This document shows positions 25,996 through 36,354 of a DNA stretch of 64,000 nucleotides, in pieces (position 1 is the first letter of the stretch; every line of letters begins with the position of its first letter). Origin of the DNA: Kaistia terrae (GTDB lineage: Bacteria > Pseudomonadota > Alphaproteobacteria > Rhizobiales > Kaistiaceae); the NCBI RefSeq assembly GCF_026344005.1, contig NZ_JAPKNH010000005.1, positions 62,001-126,000 of the forward strand, in the 5' to 3' direction. Both the position numbers and the translations under genes were made by a program. The notes under the pieces were generated by a model that was not told where the DNA came from, did no database searches, and saw only the letters and a program-made list of their open reading frames with translations.

Positions 25996-26299
25996 TATTT
26001 CAGTTCCCGCTGTGAAGTGATGTCGAAACGCCTCAAGTGAAGCACAGAGGTCAGGTGAACTGCAAAGTATCGCTGCCACACCACGCCGCTCTTGCCGGAT
26101 ATCGCGCTTGGCATCCCTCCGGCCCCGTCCTGGCAAGTTCGGAATTCGCGCGTAGGGCGAGTGTCTGAGCGCTACCTTACACATCGTCGCCGCGGACCGA
26201 GGCGATTTGACAGCATGGCGTTGCTGCGAGCAAAGGCAGGCTCGCCGACTCGCAAGCGCCCCGTTCGTCAATTGCGGAGACCGGAATACTCGGAAGTGA
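25996..26299. other. Intergenic region
   Basis: About 300 bases separate the SIS-domain gene from the carbonic anhydrase, both on the minus strand. The SIS reading frame continues upstream here but its translation (Arg-rich, low complexity) is not protein-like. I see no RNA gene or clear hairpin. Confidence 0.4.
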
Positions 26300-27019
26300 C
26301 TACACCAGCGTAACCTTGCCGGTAGCAAGGTCGTAGACCCCGCCGACAACTCGCAGCTGCTGTTTCGCAATCAGGTCCGCCAGGATCGGACTCGTCTTTT
26401 CAAGCTGGCTGACATTGTAGCGGACATTCGCGATCGTCGCGGCCGCGACCAGGTCCGCGCCTCCCTTGTCAACCGTGGCTTCGATGCCAGGCTTCATGGC
26501 GCTTGCGAGGCCTGCTATATGCCCTGGAAGCTGATTGCCTTTTTGCAGCGCCTCGATCGTGGCCGTGACCGCGCCGCATCGGGAATGACCGAGCACCAGG
26601 ATGAGCTTCGCTCCAAGGACGGCCGAACCAAACTCCAGGCTGCCCAATCCCTCGTCTGTGACGAAGTTGCCCGCGACCCGGACGACGAAGAGATCGCCCG
26701 GCCGTTGATCGAAGGCGAGTTCGGGGGCGACGCGCGAATCCGAGCATCCGAGGACCGAGGCGAAGGGCGCTTGCCCAGCGGCAGTATTGACCCGGTTCAC
26801 GCTGAAGTCGCGCTCGCGCGCATTATTCGAAACGTAACGGTCATTGCCTTCGGTCAGCAGTTTCAACGCCTCGTCCGGAGTCTCTGCGGCACGCGCCGGT
26901 TGGGCTTGCACCGTATCGGGAAGTAAAGCATTGCCGAATAAAGCCAAACCGGCGAGAGCGATGCTCGCTCCGAGGATCTTGCGACGCTGCGGGTCTATTC
27001 CGAGGCAGTCCTTGCACAT
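26300..27019 (-). CDS. Exported beta-carbonic anhydrase
   Basis: This 239-residue protein has an N-terminal export signal with twin arginines (PQRRKILGASIALAGLALFG, ending near VQAQPA). It is followed by a beta-class carbonic anhydrase core. Zinc ligands are visible in VLGCSDSRV (Cys, with the Asp-Arg dyad) and GHSRCGA (His and Cys). It should interconvert CO2 and bicarbonate in the periplasm. It stands alone, with no obvious operon partner. Confidence 0.9.
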   Translation of the reverse strand: MCKDCLGIDPQRRKILGASIALAGLALFGNALLPDTVQAQPARAAETPDEALKLLTEGNDRYVSNNARERDFSVNRVNTAAGQAPFASVLGCSDSRVAPELAFDQRPGDLFVVRVAGNFVTDEGLGSLEFGSAVLGAKLILVLGHSRCGAVTATIEALQKGNQLPGHIAGLASAMKPGIEATVDKGGADLVAAATIANVRYNVSQLEKTSPILADLIAKQQLRVVGGVYDLATGKVTLV

Positions 27020-27164
27020 GTGGCACCTCCTGATGCCCTTTTAAGCTATCACGAGGTGCGAGAGTTTTCATATGACGCTACGTCAAGAAAAGTGCTGGTG
27101 CAGTCCTCGCCCCTGCGTCTGCCTGACCATGGCGACGAGAGGTTCGTTCAACTGCCCCTTTGCA

Positions 27165-27572
27165 TCAGGGGGTCTTGAGGCCTTCAAGTTCCGGAAAGGG
27201 ATACCAGCGCAGAAGTGGCTCGGCACACGCGGAAGCGTTCGGATTCATGCCGACAGGATATTTCCCCACCAGCCGGATCGAAACTGTCTTGCTCCCGGCG
27301 TAACCGCCCGTGGCGTTCTTTGCGTTTGCCTTCACGCAAACAAACTGCACCTGACCTCCCGGCGCATCCATGACACTCGAAATCGCAGCGTCGCGAACCG
27401 AATATGGATCAATCAGATAATCCTTCGCGTCATGCACGATCACGCGCCGAATTTCTTTTGACGGTGCGCGTTGAGTAGCCAACGCATCTTCAAGCGGGCT
27501 GGATACACATCCAGACAGCATGAGCGCAGCCGCGACGACAAACAAACTTCTCAAGATGGCCCCCCAAGGCAT
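27165..27572 (-). CDS. Putative lipoprotein of unknown function
   Basis: From the ATG at 27572 the protein has 135 residues; a GTG 18 bases upstream is also possible. FVVAAALMLSGC gives a lipoprotein signal and lipobox. The mature part contains LIDPYSVRDAAIS and QFVCVKANAKNATGGYAGSK, a pattern seen in small alphaproteobacterial outer-membrane or periplasmic lipoproteins. No enzyme motif is visible. It precedes the carbonic anhydrase gene on the same strand with a 145-base gap. Confidence 0.7.
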   Translation of the reverse strand: MPWGAILRSLFVVAAALMLSGCVSSPLEDALATQRAPSKEIRRVIVHDAKDYLIDPYSVRDAAISSVMDAPGGQVQFVCVKANAKNATGGYAGSKTVSIRLVGKYPVGMNPNASACAEPLLRWYPFPELEGLKTP

Positions 27573-27648
27573 ACGCCCCCGAACAAACACGAACGGACCC
27601 TTACTAGGCTATGCGGAGGCGCGTCCAGCTAGCAAGAACTCTGCGGCA

Positions 27649-28992
27649 CTATGCTACCTCCGAAGCGCGATCTGGGAAGCGATGGGCGGGGCGTTCGAGG
27701 CCGAGATGGTCGCGCAGCGTCGTACCCTTGTATTCGCGCCGGAACTGGCCGCGTCGGCGGAGGATCGGAACGACGTGATCAACGAAGGTCTCGATGCCTG
27801 ACGGCTCGACGTCGGGCATCAGGTTGAAGCCATCGACCGCGCCGGCCTCGAACCACTCGCCGATCGTATCGGCCAGTTGCTCGGGAGTTCCGATGAAGAG
27901 GCGGTGCCAGGTCAGGATGCGGTCGAGGATTTGCCGGACCGTCAGCCGATCGCGCCGGGCGAGTTTCAGCACGATTTCGCGGGCGCCTTGCGAGGCGGGC
28001 GACAGCTGCGTCGTTGTCAGCAGCCAGTCGGGGAGCGGCCTGTCCCAGGCGAGCTCTTCCGCATCCACGCCGATCTGAGAAGCCAGCCAATGCCGCCGGC
28101 GGTCGCCGGCCAGGGCGTTCAAGGCGTCGTTGCGCTCCTTCGCCTCGGCTTCCGTGCCCCCGAGGACGAAGGAGAGGCCCGGGAGGACCCGGACGGCATC
28201 TGCCGGACGGCCATGCGCCTCGGTGCGTCGGCGCAGATCCTTGGTGAAGTCGAGCGCGTCCTCCAGCGTCCCCAGCGCCGCGAAGACCATGTCGGCGTTG
28301 CGCGCTGCCAGCTCCAGTCCCGCCGGGGAGCCGCCAGCCTGGACGATGACCGGATGGCCCTGCGGCGAACGCGGCACATTGAGCGGTCCATCGACACTGT
28401 AGTGCCGGCCCCGATGCAGGATCTTGCGGACCGATCCCGGCCGCGTGAAATGTCCCGTCGCCTTGTCGCCGATCACGGCGCCATCGTCCCAGCTGTCCCA
28501 GAGGGCGCGCACGACGTCGACGAATTCCTCCGCCTTGGCGTAGCGCTCTTCTCGCGGAAGATGCGGCTGCGCACTGAAATTCGCCGCCACCGTCGAATCC
28601 GCCGTGGTGACGACGTTCCAGGCCGCGCGACCGCCGCTCAGATGATCGAGGGAAGCGATGCGCCGGGCGACATTGTAAGGTTCCTCGAAAGCCGTCGAGA
28701 CCGTGGCGACCAGTCCGAGATGGGTCGTCTGCGAAGCGAGGGTCGACAGCAGGACGATCGGATCGAGCGACAGCGGCGGACCGGCGAGCGGCGCGCTACC
28801 CTGGAGCGACACGCCGGGGATATCGGCGAGAAAGATCGCATCGAGCGTGCCGCGCTCTGCCACTTTCGCGAGATGGTTCCATTGCTGTGGCTTCACGAAG
28901 CCCAGCGGATCGGCCTCGGGCGCCTGCCACGCAGCCGGGTGCATGCCGTCGGAAAGCACATTGAGTCCGAGATGAAGCGTACGTTGGGTCAT
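27649..28992 (-). CDS. LLM-class flavin-dependent monooxygenase (NtaA/SnaA/DszA type)
   Basis: This 447-residue bacterial luciferase-like FMNH2-dependent monooxygenase resembles the NtaA/SnaA/DszA group, with DHLSGGRAAWNVVTT, HPVIVQAGGSPAGLELA and HRLFIGTPEQLADTI. It needs reduced FMN from a partner reductase such as those at 37251 or 39132. It is the last gene of the organosulfur operon and probably oxidises an organosulfur or related carbon source. The substrate cannot be read. Confidence 0.87.
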   Translation of the reverse strand: MTQRTLHLGLNVLSDGMHPAAWQAPEADPLGFVKPQQWNHLAKVAERGTLDAIFLADIPGVSLQGSAPLAGPPLSLDPIVLLSTLASQTTHLGLVATVSTAFEEPYNVARRIASLDHLSGGRAAWNVVTTADSTVAANFSAQPHLPREERYAKAEEFVDVVRALWDSWDDGAVIGDKATGHFTRPGSVRKILHRGRHYSVDGPLNVPRSPQGHPVIVQAGGSPAGLELAARNADMVFAALGTLEDALDFTKDLRRRTEAHGRPADAVRVLPGLSFVLGGTEAEAKERNDALNALAGDRRRHWLASQIGVDAEELAWDRPLPDWLLTTTQLSPASQGAREIVLKLARRDRLTVRQILDRILTWHRLFIGTPEQLADTIGEWFEAGAVDGFNLMPDVEPSGIETFVDHVVPILRRRGQFRREYKGTTLRDHLGLERPAHRFPDRASEVA

Positions 28993-29022
28993 CGGTGTTT
29001 CTCTGCGGGATGGTACGCCGGC

Positions 29023-30186
29023 TCAGCTGGCGGCGCTGGACCGATGGGCCGGGGCGCTCAACACGTTGGCGACGGTCTCGCCGGGAGCCTCGCGGTTGCA
29101 TCCCAGATGCGGCGCGATCGGAAGCCGTGGGAAGACGAGCTCGGCAAAGCGATACGCTTCCTCAAGATGCGGGTAGCCGGAGAGAATGAACGTGTCGACG
29201 CCGAGGCGCCTGTACTCGTCGATGCGCTCCGCCACCGTCGCCGGATCGCCGACCAGCGCCGTCGCGGCGCCCCCGCGCACCAGCCCGAGCCCGGCCCAGA
29301 GATTTGGCGAGACCTCGAGCTTGTCGCGCTTGCCGCCATGCAGCGCCGCCATGCGGGCCTGGCCGACCGAATCCATCCGGGCGAACACCTGCTGCGCCTT
29401 GGCGATGGTCTCTTCATCCAGGCGGCTGATCAGCTTGTCCGCCGCCGCCCAGGCCTCGGCCGTGGTTTCACGCACGATGACGTGCAGGCGGATGCCGAAG
29501 GTCACCTGTCGCCCCTCCGCCTCGGCGCGCGCCCGGACGCGGCCGATCTTCTCGGCCACCTGTGCCGGGGGCTCGCCCCAGGTCAGGTATTTGTCGATCG
29601 TGCGCGATGCGACGTCGATGGCGGCGTCGGAGGAGCCGCCGAAGAAGAGCGGAGGATGCGGCTTCTGGTGCGGCGGGAACAGGAGCTGGGCGCCGTCGAT
29701 GTCGAAGTGTTCGCCCTTGAAACGAACGGTCTCGCCCGAAAGCACGGCCTTGTAGATGGTGAGGAATTCCTCGGTGATCGCGTAGCGCTCGGCGTGATCG
29801 AGATGCACGCCGTCGCCGCGGCTCTCGACCGGATCGCCGCCGGTGACGACATTGACCAGAAGCCGCCCGCCGGAGAGCCGGTCCAGTGTCGCCGTCATGC
29901 GGGCGGCGAGCGTCGGCGCGATCAGGCCCGGCCGCACGGCGACCAGGAAACGCAAACGCTCGGTGAAGGGCGCGAGCATCGAGGCGACGATCCAGCTGTC
30001 CTCGCAGCTCATTCCCGTCGGGATCAGCACTCCCTCATAGCCCAGCGTGTCGGAAGCGATCGCCAGCTGCTTGAGGTAGCCGAGATCGACCGGCCGCGCG
30101 CCTTCCGAGGTGCCGAGATAGCGGCTGTCGCCGGGCGTCGGCAGGAACCAGAAGGGCGAGATGGTTTCAGGCACAGGATGGGGCAC
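29023..30186 (-). CDS. ssuD: FMNH2-dependent alkanesulfonate monooxygenase
   Basis: From the GTG at 30186 (CGGAG six bases upstream) the protein has 387 residues, the usual SsuD length; the frame upstream is not protein-like. It has [20 protein letters not shown] at the start, [18 protein letters not shown] and [13 protein letters not shown]. It should cleave C1 or longer alkanesulfonates to aldehyde and sulfite using FMNH2 and O2. The nearby SsuABC and FMN reductase genes support this. Confidence 0.9.
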   Translation of the reverse strand: MPHPVPETISPFWFLPTPGDSRYLGTSEGARPVDLGYLKQLAIASDTLGYEGVLIPTGMSCEDSWIVASMLAPFTERLRFLVAVRPGLIAPTLAARMTATLDRLSGGRLLVNVVTGGDPVESRGDGVHLDHAERYAITEEFLTIYKAVLSGETVRFKGEHFDIDGAQLLFPPHQKPHPPLFFGGSSDAAIDVASRTIDKYLTWGEPPAQVAEKIGRVRARAEAEGRQVTFGIRLHVIVRETTAEAWAAADKLISRLDEETIAKAQQVFARMDSVGQARMAALHGGKRDKLEVSPNLWAGLGLVRGGAATALVGDPATVAERIDEYRRLGVDTFILSGYPHLEEAYRFAELVFPRLPIAPHLGCNREAPGETVANVLSAPAHRSSAAS

Positions 30187-30209
30187 GGGAAACTCCGGGA
30201 TGACAGGGA

Positions 30210-31610
30210 TCAGGTTTCGGCAAGGGCGAGGTCGGCCCGCGTGTCGTTGCCGGAAAAGGCGCCACGGAAGCGGGCGGCGGGGTGGCGGTCGTTGAGACGC
30301 GGCCCGCTGCCGGGGAAAAGCCGCTCGCGCAGCGTTCCGGGAGCATAGTCGCGCTGCGCCAGGCCACGTGCCTGCAGCAGCGGCGTGACGTGGTCGACGA
30401 AGTCGACAAAGGTTGCCGGCGCGGTCTGGTAGATCAGGTTGACGCCGTCTATGCCCGCGTCGCGCCATTCGGTCAGGGCGTCGGCAATCGTTTCGGGCGA
30501 TCCGACAATGCGGGTGTTGTAGGCTAGCGCGTGGCCCAGATCGCGCACGAGGGCTCGGCGGCCGGGGTTGGCCTCTTCAAAATTGCGGATGTAGCCTTGC
30601 ACCCCTTCGATCTCGAGCTCGTCCACGGGGCGGTCGGGATCGAGCAGGCCGAGATCGATGCCGAGGTCTCGGCTGATATGAGCGAGCAACCCATCGATGC
30701 TTGCATATTCGTCGAGTTCGCGCGCCTTTCGCTGCGCTTCCTCGTCGGTGCTGCCGACGACGAAGGACAGGCCCTGGATGTATTTGAGGTCTCCCGCCTT
30801 CCGCCCCGCCGCGACGACCTGCTGGTTCACGTTGTCGACCAGCTTCCGGGCTGCCTGGGGGTTGAGGCTGACGATGAAGGTGCCTTCGGCATTCAGCGCG
30901 GCGAAGGCGCGGCCTGCCCGGGATGATCCGGCCTGGAAGAGGACAGGAGTGCGCTGGGCGGACGGTTCCGTCAGATGCGGGCCCAGTACCTTGTAGCGGG
31001 CGCTCTCGTGGTGGATGCGGTGGATCTTCGAAGGGTCGGCGTAGATATTGGCCACCCGGTCGGCACGCACCGCATCGTCATCCCAGGATCCCTCCCAGAG
31101 CTTGTAGACGATGTCGACATACTCCGCCGCCCAGGCATAGCGCTCTTCATGCGGCACGATGCGGTCGAAGCCGAAATTCTGCGCGGCATTGTGGCTGACG
31201 CTGGTGACGATGTTCCAGCCGATCCGGCCCTTGCTCAGATGATCCAGCGTCGAAGCACGGCGGGCAAAGCTGAATGGATGATCCTGCAGGATCGAGGACG
31301 TGAAGGTGAGGCCGATCCGCTCGGTGGCATGGATCAACGCTCCAACCAGCGTCGACGAATCATTGACCGGGATCTGTACCGCCTCGCGGATATAGGTGTC
31401 CCAGCTGCCCTTGTAGATCGGATCCACGCCCAGCACGTCGGCCAGGAAGAAATTGTCGAACTTGCCGCGCTCGAAGGTGCGAACCAGATCGACCCAATAG
31501 TCCAGCGAATTGAAATCGACCTGCCGGCTTTCGGGGTGGCGCCACAGACCGTGATAGATGTGGGAGACCACATTCATCGAGAAGCCGTTGAAGATGAGCC
31601 GCTTCGTCAT
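30210..31610 (-). CDS. LLM-class flavin-dependent monooxygenase (NtaA/SnaA/DszA type)
   Basis: This 466-residue protein belongs to the same luciferase-like group as the 27649 and 32875 genes but is clearly divergent from them. Characteristic segments are [36 protein letters not shown] and [17 protein letters not shown]. It lies between SsuD and the DszC-like gene with 23- and 26-base gaps. It is likely to oxidise a sulfur- or nitrogen-containing substrate with FMNH2. Confidence 0.87.
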   Translation of the reverse strand: MTKRLIFNGFSMNVVSHIYHGLWRHPESRQVDFNSLDYWVDLVRTFERGKFDNFFLADVLGVDPIYKGSWDTYIREAVQIPVNDSSTLVGALIHATERIGLTFTSSILQDHPFSFARRASTLDHLSKGRIGWNIVTSVSHNAAQNFGFDRIVPHEERYAWAAEYVDIVYKLWEGSWDDDAVRADRVANIYADPSKIHRIHHESARYKVLGPHLTEPSAQRTPVLFQAGSSRAGRAFAALNAEGTFIVSLNPQAARKLVDNVNQQVVAAGRKAGDLKYIQGLSFVVGSTDEEAQRKARELDEYASIDGLLAHISRDLGIDLGLLDPDRPVDELEIEGVQGYIRNFEEANPGRRALVRDLGHALAYNTRIVGSPETIADALTEWRDAGIDGVNLIYQTAPATFVDFVDHVTPLLQARGLAQRDYAPGTLRERLFPGSGPRLNDRHPAARFRGAFSGNDTRADLALAET

Positions 31611-31636
31611 CAGGATATTCCTCGCTTCTCGTCTTG

Positions 31637-32878
31637 CTAGATCTTGACGCTCGACGGCGGAGCCCGGCCGTTGAGCAGAAAGTCGCCAATGAACTTGAAT
31701 TTGTAGGCAATGGGATCGTGCGTCGTGTGGGTGCGGGCATTGCGCCAGTGCCGGTCGAGATTGAGTGCGCGGTCCGTCCCGGAGGCGTTGGCGACGAGGA
31801 AGAGCTTTTCGCCATTGCGCAGCGCCGCCTCGGTGGAGACGATCTTGGCCTCGGCGACGGCAATGGAGGCGGCGACGAAATCGGCTCCGGTCGCCGTTCC
31901 GGTGAAGAAGGCGCGGGCCGCGCGATCGACGAAGCCGGCGCTGCGCTCCAGGATGGCCACGGCGCCGCTGGCCGCAGCCGAAAGCTCGCCGATCGTCTGC
32001 AGGACATAAGGATCGTCGACAGCCCGCTCGACACCAGACTCGCGCAGCGTCCGTCCCCGGTTTCGTGCGAGATGGATGGCATCGTCGAGGGCGGCGAGGG
32101 CGATGCCGCTATCGATGGCGACATGGATAAGCTGGGCCGCCGCCTGCACATGCCAGCGTCGCTCGGTCGGGGAGGGCGGTCGGATGATCTCGTCCTCGCT
32201 CACGCGAACGGCGGCGAGTTCCACCGTGCCGCTGGCGCTGGTGCGCTGGCCCAGCCCGTTCCAGTCGTCGAGGATCGTGACGCCCTCGCGATCGCGGGGA
32301 AAGAGCACGGCAACGACCTTGCCGGCCTCGTTGAGCGCGGTGACATAGAGCGTGTCGGCGAACAGGCTGCCGGTGCTGTAGTATTTGCGGCCGTCGAGAC
32401 GGAAGCCGCCCTTCGGGTCCGCCGTCAATCGTGTGGCGATGTCGCCATAGAAGGCGCCGCCGCGCTCCGCCGCGGCGTTGGCTATGAGTTTCCCTGCCAG
32501 TACCGAGGTGAAGATCCGATGTTGCAAGAGATCGCTACCATCGGCGGCGACCTGTTCGAGGATCGTCAAATGCGGCTGGATCGATTGCGCGATGTTCGGA
32601 TCGCCGCGCGATAGCGCCAGGACAATGCGGCTGGTGTCGAGCCAGTCGAGCCCCGGGCCGCCATGCTTGACGGGAATGCGCGCCGCGAGGAGGCCGGAAG
32701 CCTTCAACGCCGCCACCTCCTCGTGAGGCAGCCGACGTTCAAGGTCGCGGGCCGAAGCTCCGGCCGCCAGGACTTTGCCCAGGCGGGTTGCCTCGATCAG
32801 GAGGGGCGCGGACTTGCTGGCTGGGACTGTCGCGTCGCCGTCAGAATTGTCCGTGGATGCGGCGAGCCTCAGGCTCAT
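31637..32878 (-). CDS. Acyl-CoA dehydrogenase-fold flavin monooxygenase (DszC/SfnB-like)
   Basis: This 413-residue protein has the acyl-CoA dehydrogenase fold, with VAALKASGLLAARIP, GGFRLDGRKYYSTGS and a helical C-terminal half. In sulfur clusters this subfamily (SfnB, DszC) acts as a flavin-dependent monooxygenase rather than an acyl-CoA dehydrogenase. Its start overlaps the end of the upstream monooxygenase gene (ATGA), so the two are likely translated together. Its substrate is probably a sulfide or sulfoxide. Confidence 0.83.
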   Translation of the reverse strand: MSLRLAASTDNSDGDATVPASKSAPLLIEATRLGKVLAAGASARDLERRLPHEEVAALKASGLLAARIPVKHGGPGLDWLDTSRIVLALSRGDPNIAQSIQPHLTILEQVAADGSDLLQHRIFTSVLAGKLIANAAAERGGAFYGDIATRLTADPKGGFRLDGRKYYSTGSLFADTLYVTALNEAGKVVAVLFPRDREGVTILDDWNGLGQRTSASGTVELAAVRVSEDEIIRPPSPTERRWHVQAAAQLIHVAIDSGIALAALDDAIHLARNRGRTLRESGVERAVDDPYVLQTIGELSAAASGAVAILERSAGFVDRAARAFFTGTATGADFVAASIAVAEAKIVSTEAALRNGEKLFLVANASGTDRALNLDRHWRNARTHTTHDPIAYKFKFIGDFLLNGRAPPSSVKI

Positions 32879-34233
32879 TCCGCAGCCTCCTGAAAGCGGG
32901 GAGCCGGATCGAGGCTTGCGGGTCCGAGGCCGAGATGGTCGCGCAATGTCTTGCCGGAATATTCCTTGCGGAACAGACCGCGGCGCTGCAGTTCCGGCAC
33001 GACCAGCGTGACGAACTCCTCGAAGGCGCCGGGCGAGTAAGCAGCGGAAATGATGTATCCGTCCGCCTCGCTATTGGCGAAGCTGGCCTCGATCTCGTCG
33101 GCGATCTGCTTCGGTGTGCCGACGATATGCGGCAGCAGCACGCCTTGCGCATAAAGACGGCCGATATCGCGCAGCGTCAGCTTGTCGTTGGCGCTCAGTC
33201 GGCGAGCCACGTCGAAGATGCCCTGGCAACCCGGAACCACGAGATCGCTCACCGGCTCGTCCAGCTCGTACTGCGAGAAGTCGTGGTCGGTATGGGCCGA
33301 AAGCGTGATCAGTCCCGAGACCGGGTCTGCCAGTTCGTTGTGGAACGCCTGCTTTTCGCGCGCGATCGCCTCGGTCTCCCCGACGAAGGGGATGAAGGAC
33401 GGGAAGATCTTGATGTCGTCGGGGTTGCGGCCAAACTTGGCGGCCCGCTGCTTGATGTCCGCATAATATGCGCGCCGGCCTTCCGGCGTCGGGTCGATCT
33501 CGAAGATGATCTCGGCCCAGCGGGCGGCGAAATCCCTTCCCCGGGCCGAGGCGCCCGCCTGCATGATGGCCGGCCGACTGGCTGGCGAGTGAGGCACATT
33601 GAGCGGGCCTCGCGTCTTGAACCATTCGCCGGAATGATGGATTGCCCGCACCTTGTCGGGATCGGCGAACACGCCGCTTTCCTTGTCCTGGACGAGGGCG
33701 TCGTGATCCCAACTGCCCCAGAGCTTGAAAGCCGCCTCGACAAATTCCTCGGCGCGCTCGTAGCGCAGATTGTGATCGAGGTGTTCGTCGAAGCCGAAGT
33801 TCTGCGCCTCAGCCTGGCTGAGCGAGGTGACGATGTTCCAGGCGACGCGGCCGCGCGAAAGATGATCGAGCGTTGCAAAGGTCCGGGCGACATCGAAGGG
33901 ATGGTAGTAGGTGGCCGAACGCGTGAGGCCAAGACCCAGATGCTCGGTAGCCGCGGCCATGATGGCGACGACATAGGCCGGATCGAGGGTGGCGACGGCC
34001 TGGACGCCGCGCCGCAGCGGTTCGCGGATATCGTTGCCGTAGCGGCCAGGTATCGCGAGCAGGTCCGCGAAGAAGACGAAATCGAACCGCCCGCTTTCGG
34101 CGACACGGGCGAGGTGCTGGTAATATTCCGGCGTCAGGAAGCCCTTGTCCGAGCGCGGATGGCGCCAGGCGGCATGGCTGTGGGTCAGTTGGGACGCCCA
34201 GAGAAAGCCTGCGAGATGAAGTTGCTTGGTCAT
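32875..34233 (-). CDS. LLM-class flavin-dependent monooxygenase (NtaA/SnaA/DszA type)
   Basis: This protein has 452 residues from the ATG at 34233; the longer frame covers the end of the ABC ATPase gene and is rejected. It has TLDHLSRGRVAWNIVTSLSQ, RPAIMQAGASARGRDFAARW and HIVGTPKQIADEI, typical of the group. It is one of three paralogues in this operon. Residual FMNH2-dependent chemistry is likely; the substrate is unknown. Confidence 0.87.
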   Translation of the reverse strand: MTKQLHLAGFLWASQLTHSHAAWRHPRSDKGFLTPEYYQHLARVAESGRFDFVFFADLLAIPGRYGNDIREPLRRGVQAVATLDPAYVVAIMAAATEHLGLGLTRSATYYHPFDVARTFATLDHLSRGRVAWNIVTSLSQAEAQNFGFDEHLDHNLRYERAEEFVEAAFKLWGSWDHDALVQDKESGVFADPDKVRAIHHSGEWFKTRGPLNVPHSPASRPAIMQAGASARGRDFAARWAEIIFEIDPTPEGRRAYYADIKQRAAKFGRNPDDIKIFPSFIPFVGETEAIAREKQAFHNELADPVSGLITLSAHTDHDFSQYELDEPVSDLVVPGCQGIFDVARRLSANDKLTLRDIGRLYAQGVLLPHIVGTPKQIADEIEASFANSEADGYIISAAYSPGAFEEFVTLVVPELQRRGLFRKEYSGKTLRDHLGLGPASLDPAPRFQEAAE

Positions 34234-34264
34234 GATGTCCTGCGTCTGTTGAAGCGGGTGGGGC

Positions 34265-35113
34265 TCAGCCGGCGGCCTTGCCGACGGGGCGGCCGAGGCT
34301 GTCCTCGAATTCGAGGCGTTCCGCGCGCTGCACTTCCTCGTGCAGGAGCGACCAGACGCGGTGACGCAATTCAGCGAATTCGGGGGCCGAGCGAATGTCG
34401 CCGTCGCGGCGCGCTTCGAGCGGGATGTCAACGATCGCCTTGACGCGGCCAGGCCGCGAGGTCAGCACGGCGACGCGCTGCCCGAGATAGACGGCTTCCT
34501 CGATTCCATGGGTGATGAAGACGATGGTCTTGCCGGACACTTCCCAGATCCGCAGCAGTTCATCCTGCAATGTCTCGCGGGTCTGCGCGTCGAGGGCGGC
34601 GAAGGGCTCGTCCATGAGCAGGACGCCCGGGTCGTAGGCGAGAGCGCGGGCGATGGCGACCCGCTGCTTCATGCCGCCGGAAAGCTCATGCGGGTGACGA
34701 TCCTCGAAGCCTGAGAGGCCGACGAGGTTGAGGAAATCGCGCGCGATCGGCCCGCGCTGCTTCTTCGGGATGCCCTTGGCCTCGAGCCCGAATTCGACAT
34801 TGCCGAGCGCCGTCTTCCAGGGGAACAGCGCGTATTGCTGAAACACGACGCCGCGATCGAGCGCCGGGCCGGTCACGGGCTTGCCGTCGATCAGGATGCG
34901 GCCGCTTGTCGGCTTCGACAGCCCGGCGGCGAGATCGAGCAGGGTCGATTTTCCCGAGCCGCTGGGCCCGACGAGCACGAAGAATTCGCGGGACTTGATG
35001 GAGAGATTGATGTCCGACAGCGCCGTGAAGACGGAGGAGACGCCATCCGCACGATATCGCTTCTGGATGGCGAAGTCCTTGCTGACATTCTCAAAGGTAA
35101 TCGTGCTGCTCAT
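34265..35113 (-). CDS. ssuB: Aliphatic sulfonate/taurine ABC transporter ATP-binding protein (SsuB/TauB type)
   Basis: This 282-residue ABC ATPase has Walker A GPSGSGKST, signature LSGGMKQR and Walker B LLMDEPFAALDAQTR, all as in the nitrate/sulfonate/taurine family. It lies between the binding-protein gene and the monooxygenases. Symbol by family and context; the true ligand may be a sulfonate, sulfate ester or sulfone. Confidence 0.88.
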   Translation of the reverse strand: MSSTITFENVSKDFAIQKRYRADGVSSVFTALSDINLSIKSREFFVLVGPSGSGKSTLLDLAAGLSKPTSGRILIDGKPVTGPALDRGVVFQQYALFPWKTALGNVEFGLEAKGIPKKQRGPIARDFLNLVGLSGFEDRHPHELSGGMKQRVAIARALAYDPGVLLMDEPFAALDAQTRETLQDELLRIWEVSGKTIVFITHGIEEAVYLGQRVAVLTSRPGRVKAIVDIPLEARRDGDIRSAPEFAELRHRVWSLLHEEVQRAERLEFEDSLGRPVGKAAG

Positions 35114-35177
35114 GGCGGCCTCCCGGCTGGGTTCCTGCGAAGAGAGCGACGCCGGCCCGAGCCGGCGTCGCGCGACC

Positions 35178-36233
35178 TCAGTTGGTCGGTTTCGCGTGCG
35201 GGTTGAACTCGTTGGTGTAGAGATCTGCGACCTTGTGCTTGCCGGCCGGGACGATGCCCTGGCGCTCGTCGAGGCTCAGCCAGAACTGGATGTCCTCTTC
35301 GTTCTGCAAGGCATGCTCAGCCCAGCGCAGCACCGAGTAGTCGCCCTTGCCGTCATTGGTGTAGATCCACGGAGCCAGCTCGGGATCGACATGGCCGAGG
35401 TCGATCTGGACCTGCACGGCCTCGGCCGGGTTTGCATTGGCCCAGTCAGCAGCCTTGGCGACGGCGGCGACATATTTGCGGACGATGTCGGGGTTCTTTT
35501 CGATGAAGTCCGTCTTGGCCATGGTCCCTCCGCGGACGATGCGCCGGCCGGAGAGATCGGACAGTTTGAACAACTGGCGGTAGCCTCCCTTTTTCTTCAG
35601 CTGCGCATCGAGCGGACCGAAGGCATAGAGCGCGTCGATGTCGCCGCGCAGCAGCAGTTGCTCCTGCTGTCCCGGCGGCACGGCGAGATAGGTCACGTCA
35701 TCCTTGGTGATGCCCTTGGAGCCCAGATAGTCGAGTGTGAACCAGGCGCTCGACCACGAGAGGTTGGTCATGCCGATCGTCTTGCCCTTGAGATCCTCGG
35801 CGGACTTGATCGGGCTGTTCTCGGGCACGAAAAGGCCGTCGCCACCGATGGCGGGGTCGATCAGCAGCGAGGTCGCCGCGACCTCCTTCACGTCGAGGCC
35901 CTTGTCCTTGACGTTGATGAAATAGGCATAGTCGGCATAGGCGGCGAAGTCGGTGATGCCGGCGTCGATCGCGGTGGTGTACTGCTCGGGCGGTAGCGGC
36001 ACCCAGACCGGCTTCAGGCCTTCCTCCTTGAAGAAGCCCTTCTGCTCGGCGATGGCGAGCAGTTCCCAACCGACCGTCCAGGGCAGGGTGGGGGAGGAGA
36101 TCAGCTTGATTTCCGTCAGCTCCTCCGCTGTCGCCGGCAGCGAACCAGCGAGGATGCCAGCCAGTGCGATGGCCGCGGCGGCGCCACGAGCGACGCGGAG
36201 GAGAGGCCCCGTTCGGGGGAAGTTTGCAATCAT
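35178..36233 (-). CDS. ssuA: Sulfonate/taurine-type ABC transporter substrate-binding protein
   Basis: This 351-residue protein has a signal peptide of about 35 residues (AAAAIALAGILAGSLPATAE). It has the SsuA/TauA fold, with KLISSPTLPWTVGWELLAIA, WVPLPPEQYTTAIDAGITD and LKGKTIGMTNLSWSSAWF. It should bind an organosulfur compound in the periplasm. A 121-base gap separates it from the permease gene. Confidence 0.87.
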   Translation of the reverse strand: MIANFPRTGPLLRVARGAAAAIALAGILAGSLPATAEELTEIKLISSPTLPWTVGWELLAIAEQKGFFKEEGLKPVWVPLPPEQYTTAIDAGITDFAAYADYAYFINVKDKGLDVKEVAATSLLIDPAIGGDGLFVPENSPIKSAEDLKGKTIGMTNLSWSSAWFTLDYLGSKGITKDDVTYLAVPPGQQEQLLLRGDIDALYAFGPLDAQLKKKGGYRQLFKLSDLSGRRIVRGGTMAKTDFIEKNPDIVRKYVAAVAKAADWANANPAEAVQVQIDLGHVDPELAPWIYTNDGKGDYSVLRWAEHALQNEEDIQFWLSLDERQGIVPAGKHKVADLYTNEFNPHAKPTN

Positions 36234-36354
36234 GATCGACCTTTCAGTTGTGCCGTTGTTGTCGGGGAAGCGTTGGCAAGGCTCTGCCGTCGACGGGAAC
36301 GAGGTCCCGTCGGCAGACGCGGTTCAGGATGTCGTGGAGAGCGGGGCGCGGCCC

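Noticed and set aside
27877-30348. Very long plus-strand open frame (823 codons) across the monooxygenase genes
   Set aside because: It is antisense to two well-supported flavin monooxygenase genes. Its translation is rich in Arg, Gly and His with no domain pattern, as expected from high-GC codon bias.
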